DNA of 64,000 nt, taken from NCBI GenBank assembly GCA_052118425.1, contig JBQKHF010000006.1. One strand, written 5' to 3'. This document shows, one piece after another, positions 1-8,625 of this stretch. Origin of the DNA: Roseburia_C sp900315735 (GTDB taxonomy: Bacteria; Bacillota; Clostridia; Lachnospirales; Lachnospiraceae). The first letter of the stretch is position 1. Every line of letters starts with the position of its first letter. The position numbers and the translations under genes are program-made. The notes below the pieces were generated by a model, which made no database searches, had not been told where the DNA came from, and saw only the letters and a list, made by a program, of their open reading frames with translations.

Positions 1-103
1 GTGCAAGTGCAGACCAGATTGTAATCTTATGACCGTTTTTATGTAATACCACCGATAAAGCAGTTCCCCAGCTTCCGGCTCCAATGATACTGATATCAGA
101 CAT
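1..103 (-). CDS. gpsA: Glycerol-3-phosphate dehydrogenase, N-terminal part only
   Basis: Only the first 34 codons are inside the window; the gene runs off the left edge. The translation begins MSDISIIGAGSWGTALSVVL, which has the Rossmann GxGxxG nucleotide-binding turn at the very N-terminus that is typical of NAD(P)-dependent glycerol-3-phosphate dehydrogenase GpsA. This enzyme reduces dihydroxyacetone phosphate to sn-glycerol 3-phosphate, the substrate of PlsY encoded just upstream. An AGGAAAGG ribosome binding site precedes the ATG. The gap from plsY is about 15 bp, so the two are almost certainly co-transcribed for phospholipid synthesis. The plsY-gpsA pairing is common in Firmicutes and supports the call despite the short visible part. 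Confidence 0.88.
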   Translation of the reverse strand, partial: MSDISIIGAGSWGTALSVVLHKNGHKITIWSALA

Positions 104-118
104 TTGTTTTTCCCTTTC

Positions 119-775
119 CTATGCTTCCTGTTTCTTTGAATGGAAGCTGAATTTGTTCTCGGTTCCCTTAAGAAGTCTTCCGATGTTAGCATGATGTAAA
201 ATAATTGCCAGTCCTGCCACAAAGCCAAATACTATATATACTTCTGTCAGATACTGCTCCGGTACGGAAAGCAGTCCCAGCTGACCAAATACAATAATCT
301 GTATTTCAAGACTGATTACACCAAGTATGGAACCTAAGGAAACATACCGTGTGATTGCTACCACAAGGATAAAAAGTCCAAGGCTTATCGGCACTGCCAG
401 TGGACAGAAGCCAATCAGAAGTCCACCGGTACAGGCAATTCCCTTTCCGCCTTTAAATTTCATATAAGCCGGGAAATCATGGCCTAAGATGCAGCCCACA
501 CCTGCATAAAGTTCTAAGACTTTTACACTGTCCGGATAACGGTTCCGGAAAATGAGCCATACAATGACCATTGCCATAAATACCTTACATACATCGCCGA
601 TTAAGGTAAGAATTCCTGCCTTTACACCGAGATTACGCATGGTGTTGGTGGTTCCTACATTTCCACTGCCCACCTTACGCAAATCCACATTTTCTTTCTT
701 TCCATATAAGAAGCCGGATAAAAACATACCGCATAAATATCCGATTCCCACTGATATTACACGTCCGAATAACAT
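119..775 (-). CDS. plsY: Acyl-phosphate:glycerol-3-phosphate acyltransferase PlsY
   Basis: Integral membrane enzyme that transfers an acyl chain from acyl-phosphate to glycerol 3-phosphate, the first step of phosphatidic acid synthesis. All three family motifs can be read: GSGNVGTTNTMR near residues 37-48, GHDFPAYMKFKGGKG near 97-111, and HHANIGRLLKGTENK near the C-terminus. The rest is hydrophobic helices. At 218 residues it is of normal length. An AAGGAAG ribosome binding site lies ahead of the ATG, and der ends only 4 bp upstream. It sits between der and gpsA in one minus-strand operon, so the acceptor substrate and the acyltransferase are encoded side by side. Confidence 0.96.
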   Translation of the reverse strand: MLFGRVISVGIGYLCGMFLSGFLYGKKENVDLRKVGSGNVGTTNTMRNLGVKAGILTLIGDVCKVFMAMVIVWLIFRNRYPDSVKVLELYAGVGCILGHDFPAYMKFKGGKGIACTGGLLIGFCPLAVPISLGLFILVVAITRYVSLGSILGVISLEIQIIVFGQLGLLSVPEQYLTEVYIVFGFVAGLAIILHHANIGRLLKGTENKFSFHSKKQEA

Positions 776-779
776 TTGA

Positions 780-2102
780 TTAATCTTCCTTTCTCTCTCT
801 TATAATGAACTTCAGGGAAGTACCCTTAAAACCGAATGCTTCTCGAATCCTGTTCTCTAAATATCTGGTATAGGAAAAATGCATCAGGTTTTTGTCATTT
901 ACAAAGATAACAAAAGTTGGCGGTTTTACCGCTGCCTGTGTAATATAATATAATTTTAAGCGTTTTCCCTTATCCGTTGGTGGCTGCTGCATCGCAACTG
1001 CCTCTGCCATAATCTCATTTAATACACCGGTTGCCACACGCATGCTGTTATTTTCAAGTACCACATCAATGGTCTCAAAAATCTTGCCGGTACGCTGTCC
1101 TGTCTTGGCTGAAATAAATAAAATTTCCGCATATGGCATAAAGCTTAAAACCTGACGGATTTTCTCAGTATGTTTATAAATGGTCTTATCATCCTTTTCA
1201 ATGGCATCCCATTTATTTACTGCAATAATAATTCCTTTGCCTCTTTCATGGGCAATTCCTGCGATTTTCGCATCCTGCTCAGTTACACCTTCTGTAGCAT
1301 CAATTACAATAATGACCACATCTGCACGTTCTACTGCTGTTACCGCACGAATGATACTGTAACGCTCTAATTCTTCTTTAATCTTATTCTTTCTCCGGAG
1401 TCCTGCCGTATCAATAAATACATATTCTTTACCATTATATTTTATATCTGTATCAATGGCATCTCTTGTAGTTCCGGCAATATCAGATACAATCACACGG
1501 TTCTCACCGGTCAGCTTATTAATCAGGGAAGACTTACCTACGTTCGGCTTACCTACGATAGCAATACGCGGTCTGTCATCTTCTGCTTCTTCTAACATTT
1601 CCTGGGTAAAGTGCTTTGCCACTTCATCTAACAAATCACCGATTCCAAGTCTTGACGCTGCAGATACCGGAACCGGATCACCGATTCCAAGATTATAAAA
1701 TTCATAAACATCCGGCATGTATTTCTTAAAATCATCTACTTTATTTACTGCAAGAATAATCGGCTTCTTGGAGCGGCGCAGCATATCAGCTACTTTCTGG
1801 TCTGCATCCACAAGTCCCTGTCTTACATCCGTAATAAAGATGATAACGTCTGCGGTATCAATGGCTATCTGTGCCTGTTCCCGCATCTGGGATAAAATAA
1901 TATCTCCGCTGTCCGGCTCAATACCGCCGGTATCAATTAAGGTAAAGTTATAGTCAAGCCAGGATACTTCGGCATATATACGGTCACGGGTTACACCCGG
2001 TGTATCCTGTACGATAGAAATTCTTTCACCTGCCAACACGTTAAAAAGTGTTGATTTTCCTACGTTTGGTCTGCCTACAATGGCTACTACTGGTTTACTC
2101 AT
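780..2102 (-). CDS. der: Ribosome-assembly GTPase Der (EngA)
   Basis: Essential double GTPase for 50S ribosome maturation. There are two G domains: the first has P-loop GRPNVGKSTLF at the N-terminus, DTPGVTRD and NKVD; the second has GKPNVGKSSLIN near residue 185, DTAGLRRK and NKWD. A KH-like C-terminal domain follows and ends in a basic tail (FIIRERKED). I place the start at the ATG that begins MSKPVVAIVGRP, because GGAAGGAG sits 5 bases upstream. A longer version starting 8 codons earlier has no such site. The start overlaps the end of the DUF512 gene by 8 bp, indicating translational coupling. Confidence 0.96.
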   Translation of the reverse strand: MSKPVVAIVGRPNVGKSTLFNVLAGERISIVQDTPGVTRDRIYAEVSWLDYNFTLIDTGGIEPDSGDIILSQMREQAQIAIDTADVIIFITDVRQGLVDADQKVADMLRRSKKPIILAVNKVDDFKKYMPDVYEFYNLGIGDPVPVSAASRLGIGDLLDEVAKHFTQEMLEEAEDDRPRIAIVGKPNVGKSSLINKLTGENRVIVSDIAGTTRDAIDTDIKYNGKEYVFIDTAGLRRKNKIKEELERYSIIRAVTAVERADVVIIVIDATEGVTEQDAKIAGIAHERGKGIIIAVNKWDAIEKDDKTIYKHTEKIRQVLSFMPYAEILFISAKTGQRTGKIFETIDVVLENNSMRVATGVLNEIMAEAVAMQQPPTDKGKRLKLYYITQAAVKPPTFVIFVNDKNLMHFSYTRYLENRIREAFGFKGTSLKFIIRERKED

Positions 2103-3423
2103 TCTGTCTCCTTCCAAGGACTGCATTCAGCAAATCCTGCCCGCTTGATTTTACAATATCTGCCTGTACTTGTAAAGTTCTTTTCAGCTCCGTCAACGTG
2201 ATGTCATCTAGGAAAACATCTTCTCCCATACGCAACACATTGCATGGCAACAGTATCTCATCTCCTAAATCTTCGTCCTTAAGCTGTGCGATAATATCCT
2301 GTCCGGTCAGAAGCCCTGCAACGGTAATCCGCTCTCCGAAGAAATCATTTCGAATCACACGGACCCGTGCCTTCACCTGCGGAAACTTCTCTTTCATCTC
2401 TCCTACCAGTTCCTCTAAAATCGGTCCTGCCAGCTTTCCGGTTACCAGCGTCACATTACGCTTTAAAGATGCATCTTTCTTTTCTGCGGCAAGTGCCTCC
2501 CGGAATTCATCCCGCAGCAGTGTAATCATTCCCACGCCATTTTCCAGCTGGATATATCCATCATAATTTTCTTCCGGTGGAAGCGGCTGTTCTGCCAGAA
2601 GATACCACTCATCTCCGCCATGCACAAAATGAGTGCCAAAATGCTCCATGCAATAGTCCTGCCAGCGGTGAATCTGCTCTAAGACTTTTCTTGCATCTTC
2701 TTTTTCAAAAGGTTCCAAAGGATATAAGCCCTCCCGGTATCTTGTCAGGCCAACCGGTACAATGGAAAGGCTCTGCATATTTGGAATATATTCTGTCAGA
2801 TCACGGATTGTCCGCTCTAACTCTTCACCGTCATTGACTCCTTTACAGAGTACAACCTGTCCATTCATTTCAATTCCGGCATCTGATAACCGCTTGATTT
2901 TCTTTAAGGCTTCTCCTGCGAAACGGTTGTGTAACATGGTGCAGCGAAGCTTCGGATTCGTGGTATGCACCGACACATTAATCGGTCCAAGATTATAGTA
3001 TATGATACGTTCGATATCCTTATCCTTCATATTGGTCAGTGTTACATAGTTACCCTGTAAGAAGGAAAGTCTGGAATCATCATCCTTAAAATAAAGTGTC
3101 TCACGCATGCCCGGCGGCATCTGGTCAATAAAACAGAACATGCACTTATTGGAACAGGATTTGTAATCGTCCATCAGTCCGTTTTCAAATTCGATGCCAA
3201 GGTCTTCATCATAATCTTTTTCAATTTCCAGTTCCCACTCTTCGCCATTGCTCTTTCTTACCACCACCAGAAGATATTCATCCTCTGTCAGGAACTGATA
3301 GTCAAATACGTCTTCTATTTCTTTGCCATTAATGGAAATCAGTTCATCTCCCGGCTCAAGCTCAAGTTCCATGGCAATACTGTCCGGTTTTACTCCACTA
3401 ATGACATGTTTCTTTGTATGCAT
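2095..3423 (-). CDS. DUF512 protein: PDZ domain plus radical-SAM-like Fe-S motif
   Basis: A 442-residue protein of the DUF512 family often found beside der. The N-terminal 70 residues look like a PDZ domain (LEPGDELISINGKEI). Next comes a CSNKCMFCF motif, the CX3CX2C cluster signature of radical-SAM-type proteins, in the context KCMFCFIDQMPPGMR. The C-terminal half is the DUF512 domain proper. The biochemical function is unknown; an Fe-S oxidoreductase role is inferred from the cysteines. The ribosome binding site is weak (GAG only). A TATAAT-like box at 3448-3453 may be the operon promoter, but I cannot find a good -35. It is the first gene of the DUF512-der-plsY-gpsA operon. Confidence 0.85.
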   Translation of the reverse strand: MHTKKHVISGVKPDSIAMELELEPGDELISINGKEIEDVFDYQFLTEDEYLLVVVRKSNGEEWELEIEKDYDEDLGIEFENGLMDDYKSCSNKCMFCFIDQMPPGMRETLYFKDDDSRLSFLQGNYVTLTNMKDKDIERIIYYNLGPINVSVHTTNPKLRCTMLHNRFAGEALKKIKRLSDAGIEMNGQVVLCKGVNDGEELERTIRDLTEYIPNMQSLSIVPVGLTRYREGLYPLEPFEKEDARKVLEQIHRWQDYCMEHFGTHFVHGGDEWYLLAEQPLPPEENYDGYIQLENGVGMITLLRDEFREALAAEKKDASLKRNVTLVTGKLAGPILEELVGEMKEKFPQVKARVRVIRNDFFGERITVAGLLTGQDIIAQLKDEDLGDEILLPCNVLRMGEDVFLDDITLTELKRTLQVQADIVKSSGQDLLNAVLGRRQNE

Positions 3424-3473
3424 AAATTATTTTCTCAATCTTTCTATATTATAATACCTCTTTAGTTTACAAT

Positions 3474-3508
3474 AAAAAGGGCAGAATAACAACAGTTATT
3501 CCACCCTT
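3474..3508 (-). terminator. Rho-independent terminator of the ABC transporter operon
   Basis: A stem of about 14 bp (arms AAGGGTGGAATAAC / GTTATTCTGCCCTT on the minus strand, two mismatches) with a short loop, followed on the minus strand by TTTTTATT. It lies directly after the permease stop codon and before the DUF512 gene. Confidence 0.8.
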
Positions 3509-3512
3509 CCAT

Positions 3513-5426
3513 TTATTGCTGCTCCATAGTCATGCTTCTGTCTTCCAGTTCCTGTGATGTCATCAGTTCATCCTCTGACTCTATGATATGTAACTCCAGC
3601 AGTTTGTTAATCGTGTATACACAGCGGTCACTCAAATCCAAAGAGAAATAGTAATCCTTACTGTTTTCTATTCCCCACATCATCTGTTCCCGTCTGGTAA
3701 GCTGGATTCCCTGGCTGTTATAGACATGAAGATATATGTTGTTAACATAGATATGACTATAATAATCATCCGTTTCTGTATCGAGATAAATATGTCCAGC
3801 ACGAATATCCCTAAGATATGCGTCATAAACTTCCTCTATCTCATTCTCTGGTATACTTATACTGTTGTAATCCAGATCTCGATTATACTTATCAAAATCC
3901 ATCGAAAGAATATGATTATTCGGATCATCATAATTCACCAGCAGATTTCCCTTAAGATAATTTTCCGGATCCATAGACATAGCATAGATTCTTGAAACAA
4001 CGGAATCTGCATTTTCATAATAATTTCTTGCAGCCGGTACAGCATAGCTACGCACCATAACACTTCCATCCGTAAGCTGATAATCAATCTCTACCCATTG
4101 TATCACTTTATCCTGACTGGAAGAATCCTGATATGACTGGAACTCCTTTTTGGAATCTATAATCTGCTTATGAATGCTCATAATCTCATCGATTCCATCT
4201 TCTGAGCTTTCCTCTATTTCGAAATAACAGTTGATATTTGCTGCAACGATTCTGTTCCTGTCTGGAATTTTATTTTCCATCCCAAACGCATTTCCTTTAA
4301 TGCAGAGAAGAAATACTACCGCGCAGCCTAACATAACTCCACACTCTAAGAGCCTTTTTTTCGTCACCACACGAAGCTTCTTTGTCAATATCATTTCTGC
4401 AATAAAAAACGCCAAAAATCCTACAATCAGTACAATAAATAATACTACCAGGAAATTTCCCAGAGCAGTGCGTACCATTACATTAAATACACTGCCAATT
4501 AAGATTGCTGCAAGAAATGCCACGCATAGTGCCATGCCCCAACGGAAAACCGGTCTGGTTGCCGGAATAACCAATACATCTCCTGTCGTTTCCAATTTAC
4601 GTTTCTGGTATAACAGGCATGCTAAAACAATGAATACCACACCAGTCAGTACATAAATTCCCACAATAGGAAGTCCAAACATCTGGCATTCTATTTTATC
4701 CTCAAGATAAATATAATCAATTCCCACCTTATTCGCCAGGTAAATAACAGGAGATAAAATACTGTTCATACGGTCAGCATAAGAATTAGCCATACCATAG
4801 CCAATTGTACTTATCATGCAGGTAATCACATAGCGGCATCCAATATATAATACATTCAAAATAATCGTAAATACTGGCATTGCCAACAACTGCCCGGTAA
4901 ACATACCCACCATGATTGCCATGCTATAAAAGAAAAAGCTTTCTCCTGCCAGTATCAGTGCCCATGCCAATAAATACTGTAACGTTGTAATTCCCTGTAC
5001 AATGCAGAAAACCGTACCAAGAATAAAAGTCAGCAGTATTGGCACCAGAATCATACAAAGTCCGGAAAGAAAATTACTGATAAAAAGTTCTGTTCTTCTA
5101 ACCGGAAGCGAATGAAACATATGCGAGCTTCTATTATTATATAAATAAGAAAATACCGCCATTGCTACGATAATTCCCACTGCAAGGCCAAGAAGCGCAA
5201 TCGGTGTGCTGCTTCCACCCGGAAACAGAATCTGCATGAAATTGTTCTGTTTTATTTCCGTAATTTCCTGTGCAGAATAACCTTCATAAGAAATCCCGGA
5301 ATTCACTAACAACCGTAACGGAAGCATACACAGCAAAAATATGGTGTAAATCAGCCAGATTGGCCAGAAATGCGTAATATTCTTCCGAAATATTGTCCGA
5401 TTAAAGAAGGATGTCTTTGACTGCAT
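3513..5426 (-). CDS. ABC transporter permease, large ABC-2-like membrane protein
   Basis: About 637 residues. There are several hydrophobic segments in the N-terminal half (FWPIWLIYTIFLLCMLPLRL, then repeated blocks to about residue 370), a final segment near 375-390, and a long polar extracytoplasmic-looking C-terminal region rich in Tyr, Asp and Ser. The layout matches permeases paired with YtrA-type regulators. I start it at MQSKTSF, because AGGAGG is 8 bases ahead of that ATG; the longer GTG start abuts the Shine-Dalgarno sequence. It overlaps the ATPase gene by 26 bp. The substrate is unknown. Relatives are often linked to cell-envelope stress or antibiotic response, but nothing in the sequence decides this. 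Confidence 0.8.
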   Translation of the reverse strand: MQSKTSFFNRTIFRKNITHFWPIWLIYTIFLLCMLPLRLLVNSGISYEGYSAQEITEIKQNNFMQILFPGGSSTPIALLGLAVGIIVAMAVFSYLYNNRSSHMFHSLPVRRTELFISNFLSGLCMILVPILLTFILGTVFCIVQGITTLQYLLAWALILAGESFFFYSMAIMVGMFTGQLLAMPVFTIILNVLYIGCRYVITCMISTIGYGMANSYADRMNSILSPVIYLANKVGIDYIYLEDKIECQMFGLPIVGIYVLTGVVFIVLACLLYQKRKLETTGDVLVIPATRPVFRWGMALCVAFLAAILIGSVFNVMVRTALGNFLVVLFIVLIVGFLAFFIAEMILTKKLRVVTKKRLLECGVMLGCAVVFLLCIKGNAFGMENKIPDRNRIVAANINCYFEIEESSEDGIDEIMSIHKQIIDSKKEFQSYQDSSSQDKVIQWVEIDYQLTDGSVMVRSYAVPAARNYYENADSVVSRIYAMSMDPENYLKGNLLVNYDDPNNHILSMDFDKYNRDLDYNSISIPENEIEEVYDAYLRDIRAGHIYLDTETDDYYSHIYVNNIYLHVYNSQGIQLTRREQMMWGIENSKDYYFSLDLSDRCVYTINKLLELHIIESEDELMTSQELEDRSMTMEQQ

Positions 5427-6300
5427 AATCCGCACCTCCTAATTCGTAAATAAAAATTTCTTCCAATGTCAGTGGCAGCACGTCAATTAACATTGGTGAA
5501 GTCTGCTCTAACCGCAGCTTTGCCTCTTTGGGATTGCCCTTTACAATCATGGTATATACCCTTCCCGTACTGGACATATGCAATATTTCAAAATCGTCCG
5601 GAAGCTTCGGCATTTTTTCCTGATATGCCACTTGAATCTTACAGACACTTCCCTGCAGTTCACTTAAGGAACGCTCTAACATTACTTTTCCATGATGCAT
5701 AATGCCCACATGGTCGCAGACATCCTCTAACTCCCTTAAGTTATGGGAAGACACTAACACCGTGGTTCCATGTTCTGCCACATCGGACATGATAATACTC
5801 CAGATCTGTCTTCGCATTACCGGGTCTAATCCATCCACTGGCTCATCTAAAATCATAAGTTCCGGTCTGCAGCTGATTGCCAGCCAGAAAGCCGCCTGCT
5901 TCTGCATTCCTTTTGACATTCTCCGAATGGTCATTTTCGGATTAATATTAGAAAAAGCATCCTGAATCCGGAAAAACAAATCTTCATCAAAAGTTTTATA
6001 AATTCCCTTATAAAAACGTTTCATTTCCATCACATCTGCCTGCTGGAAATAAAAAAGATCATCCGGAATATATGCAAATTTAGCTTTTGCCTGAGGATTC
6101 TCATACACCGGCATCCCGGCTATTTCTATATCGCCGGAATCCGGCTTATAAATTCCGGTAATATGTCTTATTATCGTAGATTTACCTGCTCCGTTCGGTC
6201 CTACCAGTCCGTAAATCGCGCCGTCTTTTACATGCAGGTTTACACCATCTAACGCCCGGAAATCTCCAAATGTTTTCACTACATTATTTACCCGTATCAT
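5401..6300 (-). CDS. ABC transporter ATP-binding protein (YtrB-like)
   Basis: Single nucleotide-binding domain of 299 residues. Walker A is GLVGPNGAGKST near residue 32, Walker B with its glutamate is LMILDEPVDGLD, and the switch histidine is in VLVSSHNLRELEDVCDHVG. The signature is a degenerate MSKGM (RRMSKGMQKQAAFWLAIS), as is usual in this subfamily of ABC-2 exporters. It energises the permease encoded immediately downstream. It lies between the GntR gene (17-bp overlap) and the permease (overlap), so the three are translated as a unit. GGAGGAG precedes the ATG. Confidence 0.92.
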   Translation of the reverse strand: MIRVNNVVKTFGDFRALDGVNLHVKDGAIYGLVGPNGAGKSTIIRHITGIYKPDSGDIEIAGMPVYENPQAKAKFAYIPDDLFYFQQADVMEMKRFYKGIYKTFDEDLFFRIQDAFSNINPKMTIRRMSKGMQKQAAFWLAISCRPELMILDEPVDGLDPVMRRQIWSIIMSDVAEHGTTVLVSSHNLRELEDVCDHVGIMHHGKVMLERSLSELQGSVCKIQVAYQEKMPKLPDDFEILHMSSTGRVYTMIVKGNPKEAKLRLEQTSPMLIDVLPLTLEEIFIYELGGADYAVKDILL

Positions 6301-6670
6301 GGATATACTCTCCTCCTTCCAGTTCCGTTATCCGATGTTTCAACTGCTCCGGCTCTACTGCCAGATATAGCAATTCTGATACGATTTCATCAAAATGTCC
6401 TTTTAACTCCACGGTTCTTGCATCCTTTACATGCTTCTGGGCAGCCACAAATGTACCCTTTCCGGAAATGGTATAGACATATCCTTCACTTTCTAAGTCC
6501 CGGTAAGCCCGCTGGATGGTATTCGGATTAATTGCCAGTGTTGCTGCCAGTTCACGCACAGAAGGCAGTTTTTCATCCGCTGTCAATGCATTGGAAATCA
6601 CAAGATGACGCATTCCATCTTTAATCTGTTCGTAAATAGGCTTTGCATCTCTGTAATTAAGCTGTATCAC
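6284..6670 (-). CDS. GntR family regulator, YtrA subfamily
   Basis: A compact 128-residue repressor with an N-terminal winged helix (YEQIKDGMRHLVISNALTAD, then LPSVRELAATLAINPNTIQRAYRDLESEGYV read in two parts) and a short C-terminal tail of about 50 residues, which is characteristic of YtrA-type GntR proteins. It starts at GTG with AAAGGAGG six bases upstream. It is the first gene of the operon with the ATPase and permease, so autoregulation of the transporter is expected. The inducer is unknown. Confidence 0.92.
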   Translation of the reverse strand: MIQLNYRDAKPIYEQIKDGMRHLVISNALTADEKLPSVRELAATLAINPNTIQRAYRDLESEGYVYTISGKGTFVAAQKHVKDARTVELKGHFDEIVSELLYLAVEPEQLKHRITELEGGEYIHDTGK

Positions 6671-6700
6671 TTCGTTTCCTCCTTTTGGAATATCGTAGGT

Positions 6701-6761
6701 GTATTATCCGTATTACTTCAATTGATACGCACACTATAACATCCCATGAAATGAGACACAA
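6701..6761 (-). promoter_or_regulatory. Promoter and probable GntR operator of the ABC operon
   Basis: On the minus strand: a -35 TTGTGT (6756-6761), a 17-base spacer and a -10 TATAGT (6733-6738). About 20 bp downstream of the expected start site lies an imperfect palindrome GTATTA-N4-TATTAC (6701-6716, 5 of 6 positions paired), similar in look to the GTGTATTA...TAATACAC operators of YtrA-type repressors. The placement fits a roadblock autorepressor site. Confidence 0.6.
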
Positions 6762-6811
6762 GAAAAATATCTGTATGATTTTATTAATAGTTCCTTAATG
6801 CTACCCGCGTA

Positions 6812-6905
6812 AACTACGAGAAAAACTCTTTGCGAGTTTCTCGAGTTATCGCGGTGCTCGTCAAATCTGCATGCAAGCATGCGATTTTTCTCGCTACTCG
6901 CGTAA
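6812..6905. repeat. 94-bp dispersed intergenic repeat, copy 1
   Basis: Identical to the copy at 14250-14343 at 91 of 94 positions. It contains an inverted repeat (CGAGAAA...TTTCTCG around TTTGC), a GCATGCAAGCATGC block and a terminal CGCGTAA. Relative to the neighbouring minus-strand gene it lies just beyond the terminator hairpin. Weak open frames across it (for example a peptide starting MRVSRVIAVLVKSACKHAIF) are by-products of the repeat. Confidence 0.85.
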
Positions 6906-6911
6906 GTAAAA

Positions 6912-6941
6912 AGACGGAACCAGTTTACACTGATTCCGTCT
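6912..6941 (-). terminator. Terminator of the mini chemoreceptor-like gene
   Basis: A 13-bp stem with one mismatch (AGACGGAATCAGT pairing with its partner) followed by TTTTTACTT on the minus strand, directly after the gene and before repeat copy 1. Confidence 0.88.
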
Positions 6942-6978
6942 CGTTATGCTATTTCCATCTTCCTGTCATCAGGAAATA

Positions 6979-7560
6979 TTATTCACATTTTTCAATTGCT
7001 GCAATTACTTCATTTAATTTCTGTAATTCATCTTTGATTTCACGGTTGTTATTACCAAAGTCTGTTGCTAATGCAGATACATTGGTTGCTACAATTGCGA
7101 ATCCTTTTCCAGCCTCTCCTGCACGGGCAGCTTCAATAGAAGCATTTAATGCCAGAATCTTCTGGTTCTTCTCAATCTTGTCCAGCTGTTTGGTAATATC
7201 ATTAATCTTCTGGATGTATTCTGAGGTCTTCTGTACATTCTCATGAATATCAGAATTCTTCTTCTCTTCGTCCATTCTCTTCTCTTCAGATGCTGCAAGC
7301 TGTGTCAGAACAATCGTCAGAGCTGCAGTTTTAGCCTTAGCCTCGTTTTCATCCTCTGCGTCTTCCTTCTTCGCATAAGAAAGATATCCAACAATTTCAA
7401 TCCCGGCTTTGATCACATCTCTGTATTCAGATGCTTCGCCTTCCCCGATTGCTACATTTCCATCAGAATCCAGAAGTAATGGTTTTACTCCTGTTACATT
7501 TTCCCATTGTGCAAAAAGTACCTCTATATCTTCTGCATTAAATATCTCATTCAACTGCAT
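6979..7560 (-). CDS. Small soluble methyl-accepting-chemotaxis-like protein
   Basis: 193 residues with no membrane segment. The C-terminal half carries the conserved chemoreceptor hairpin tip (LALNASIEAARAGEAGKGFA, near residues 135-155), which binds CheA and CheW in receptors. The helices flanking the tip are much shorter than in a full receptor. The N-terminal 60 residues (AQWENVTGVKPLLLDSDGN) resemble a PocR-type ligand-binding region, though weakly. It is therefore a stand-alone cytoplasmic signalling protein, or a sensor that has reused the MCP tip. GGAGGG precedes the ATG. It has its own promoter and terminator and is monocistronic. Confidence 0.75.
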   Translation of the reverse strand: MQLNEIFNAEDIEVLFAQWENVTGVKPLLLDSDGNVAIGEGEASEYRDVIKAGIEIVGYLSYAKKEDAEDENEAKAKTAALTIVLTQLAASEEKRMDEEKKNSDIHENVQKTSEYIQKINDITKQLDKIEKNQKILALNASIEAARAGEAGKGFAIVATNVSALATDFGNNNREIKDELQKLNEVIAAIEKCE

Positions 7561-7589
7561 ATTTCTGCCCTCCTAAATTATTTATCCTA

Positions 7590-7618
7590 ATTATATCACA
7601 TGTTTGCTTTGTGAACAA
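7590..7618 (-). promoter_or_regulatory. Promoter of the mini chemoreceptor-like gene
   Basis: Minus-strand -35 TTGTTC (7613-7618), 17-base spacer, perfect -10 TATAAT (7590-7595), about 30 bp from the start codon. Confidence 0.75.
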
Positions 7619-7644
7619 AAAAATTTTCATTTTTTGACATTTTT

Positions 7645-8505
7645 CTATTTAATGCACAAAAATGCCCCAAGATTTCCTCTTCTTCCATGGCTTGCTCTGT
7701 GCGAAAATAACAGTTCACTGTTACAGCAGGTGCACACATTCGGTAAAATCAGTTTTTCCGGCAGAATTCCCGCATCTAAAAGCACTCTTTCATTGGCTTT
7801 CCAGAGATTTAACTGATACTTTCCATTTTCTTTCCGGTACATGATTTCACTGCCGTGACCGGAAAACTCCCGTTCAAATTCCAGTGCCACATCTTCACTT
7901 ACTTCATAGCAGTCCTGGCAGATAGATGGACCTATGGCACACCATACATCCTCCGGTGCTGTTCCATATGCTTCTGCCATTGCTTTCAGCGTGGCTCTTC
8001 CCATTCTGTTAACCGTGCCCCTCCAGCCGGAATGACTGAGCCCGATTGCCTTATGCTTTGTATCCACAAAGTAAAGCGGCACACAGTCTGCATAAAAGGT
8101 TGCAAGCATCAATCCCGGCACATCGGTAATTAATCCATCAATATCATGATACGGCCGTTCCTTTGTCAGTCCGCTTCCCGCATCCTCCATGGTTACTTTT
8201 CTTACGTTGGTGGTATGTGTCTGGTCAGAGCAGACAATATGCTCTGCCGGAACTTCCATTGCCTCCGCTACCCTGCGGAAATTTTCCTTTACCGCCTCTA
8301 TATCATCTCCACGGTTAAAACTTAAATCCAGGGAAGAAAATTCATTCTTACTTACTCCACCCATTCTTGTGGTAAAGCAGTGTTTTACCATATCAAGTGC
8401 CTGAAGCTGAGGATACTGCAACAGCACCAGTTCTTTTTCTCCCGGATGCGAAAATACAGATGGTGTCATGGTTCGCCCATCTTTTTTTATCTGAAATTCT
8501 GTCAT
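7645..8505 (-). CDS. pgeF: Laccase-domain protein PgeF/YfiH
   Basis: 286-residue member of the DUF152/YfiH family, formerly called polyphenol oxidase. Family members act as zinc-dependent purine nucleoside phosphorylases or deaminases, and E. coli YfiH also edits peptidoglycan precursors. Visible hallmarks are the entry HCFTTRMGGVS, ATFYADCVPLYFVD, the metal-binding GLSHSGWRGTVNRMG and SICQDCYEVSEDV, and the C-terminal CTCCNSELLFSHRASHGRRG. AAAAGGGA precedes the ATG. The gene is last in the run downstream of yraN, separated by 120 bp. Confidence 0.92.
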   Translation of the reverse strand: MTEFQIKKDGRTMTPSVFSHPGEKELVLLQYPQLQALDMVKHCFTTRMGGVSKNEFSSLDLSFNRGDDIEAVKENFRRVAEAMEVPAEHIVCSDQTHTTNVRKVTMEDAGSGLTKERPYHDIDGLITDVPGLMLATFYADCVPLYFVDTKHKAIGLSHSGWRGTVNRMGRATLKAMAEAYGTAPEDVWCAIGPSICQDCYEVSEDVALEFEREFSGHGSEIMYRKENGKYQLNLWKANERVLLDAGILPEKLILPNVCTCCNSELLFSHRASHGRRGNLGAFLCIK

Positions 8506-8625
8506 TTTGTCCCTTTTCCTATTCTACTATTATTTCTATTCTTATTTTTTTCTAGTTTTGTTTCAATGCTGTAACTGATTCCATTCTCCCACATTCTTTT
8601 TTCTGTATAAAGTCCTCCTCTGTCA

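Noticed and set aside
6830..7246. Plus-strand open frame starting inside repeat copy 1; a matching frame exists at copy 2 (14268-14456)
   Set aside because: The shared peptide arises from the repeat itself and the rest is antisense to a real gene or terminator.
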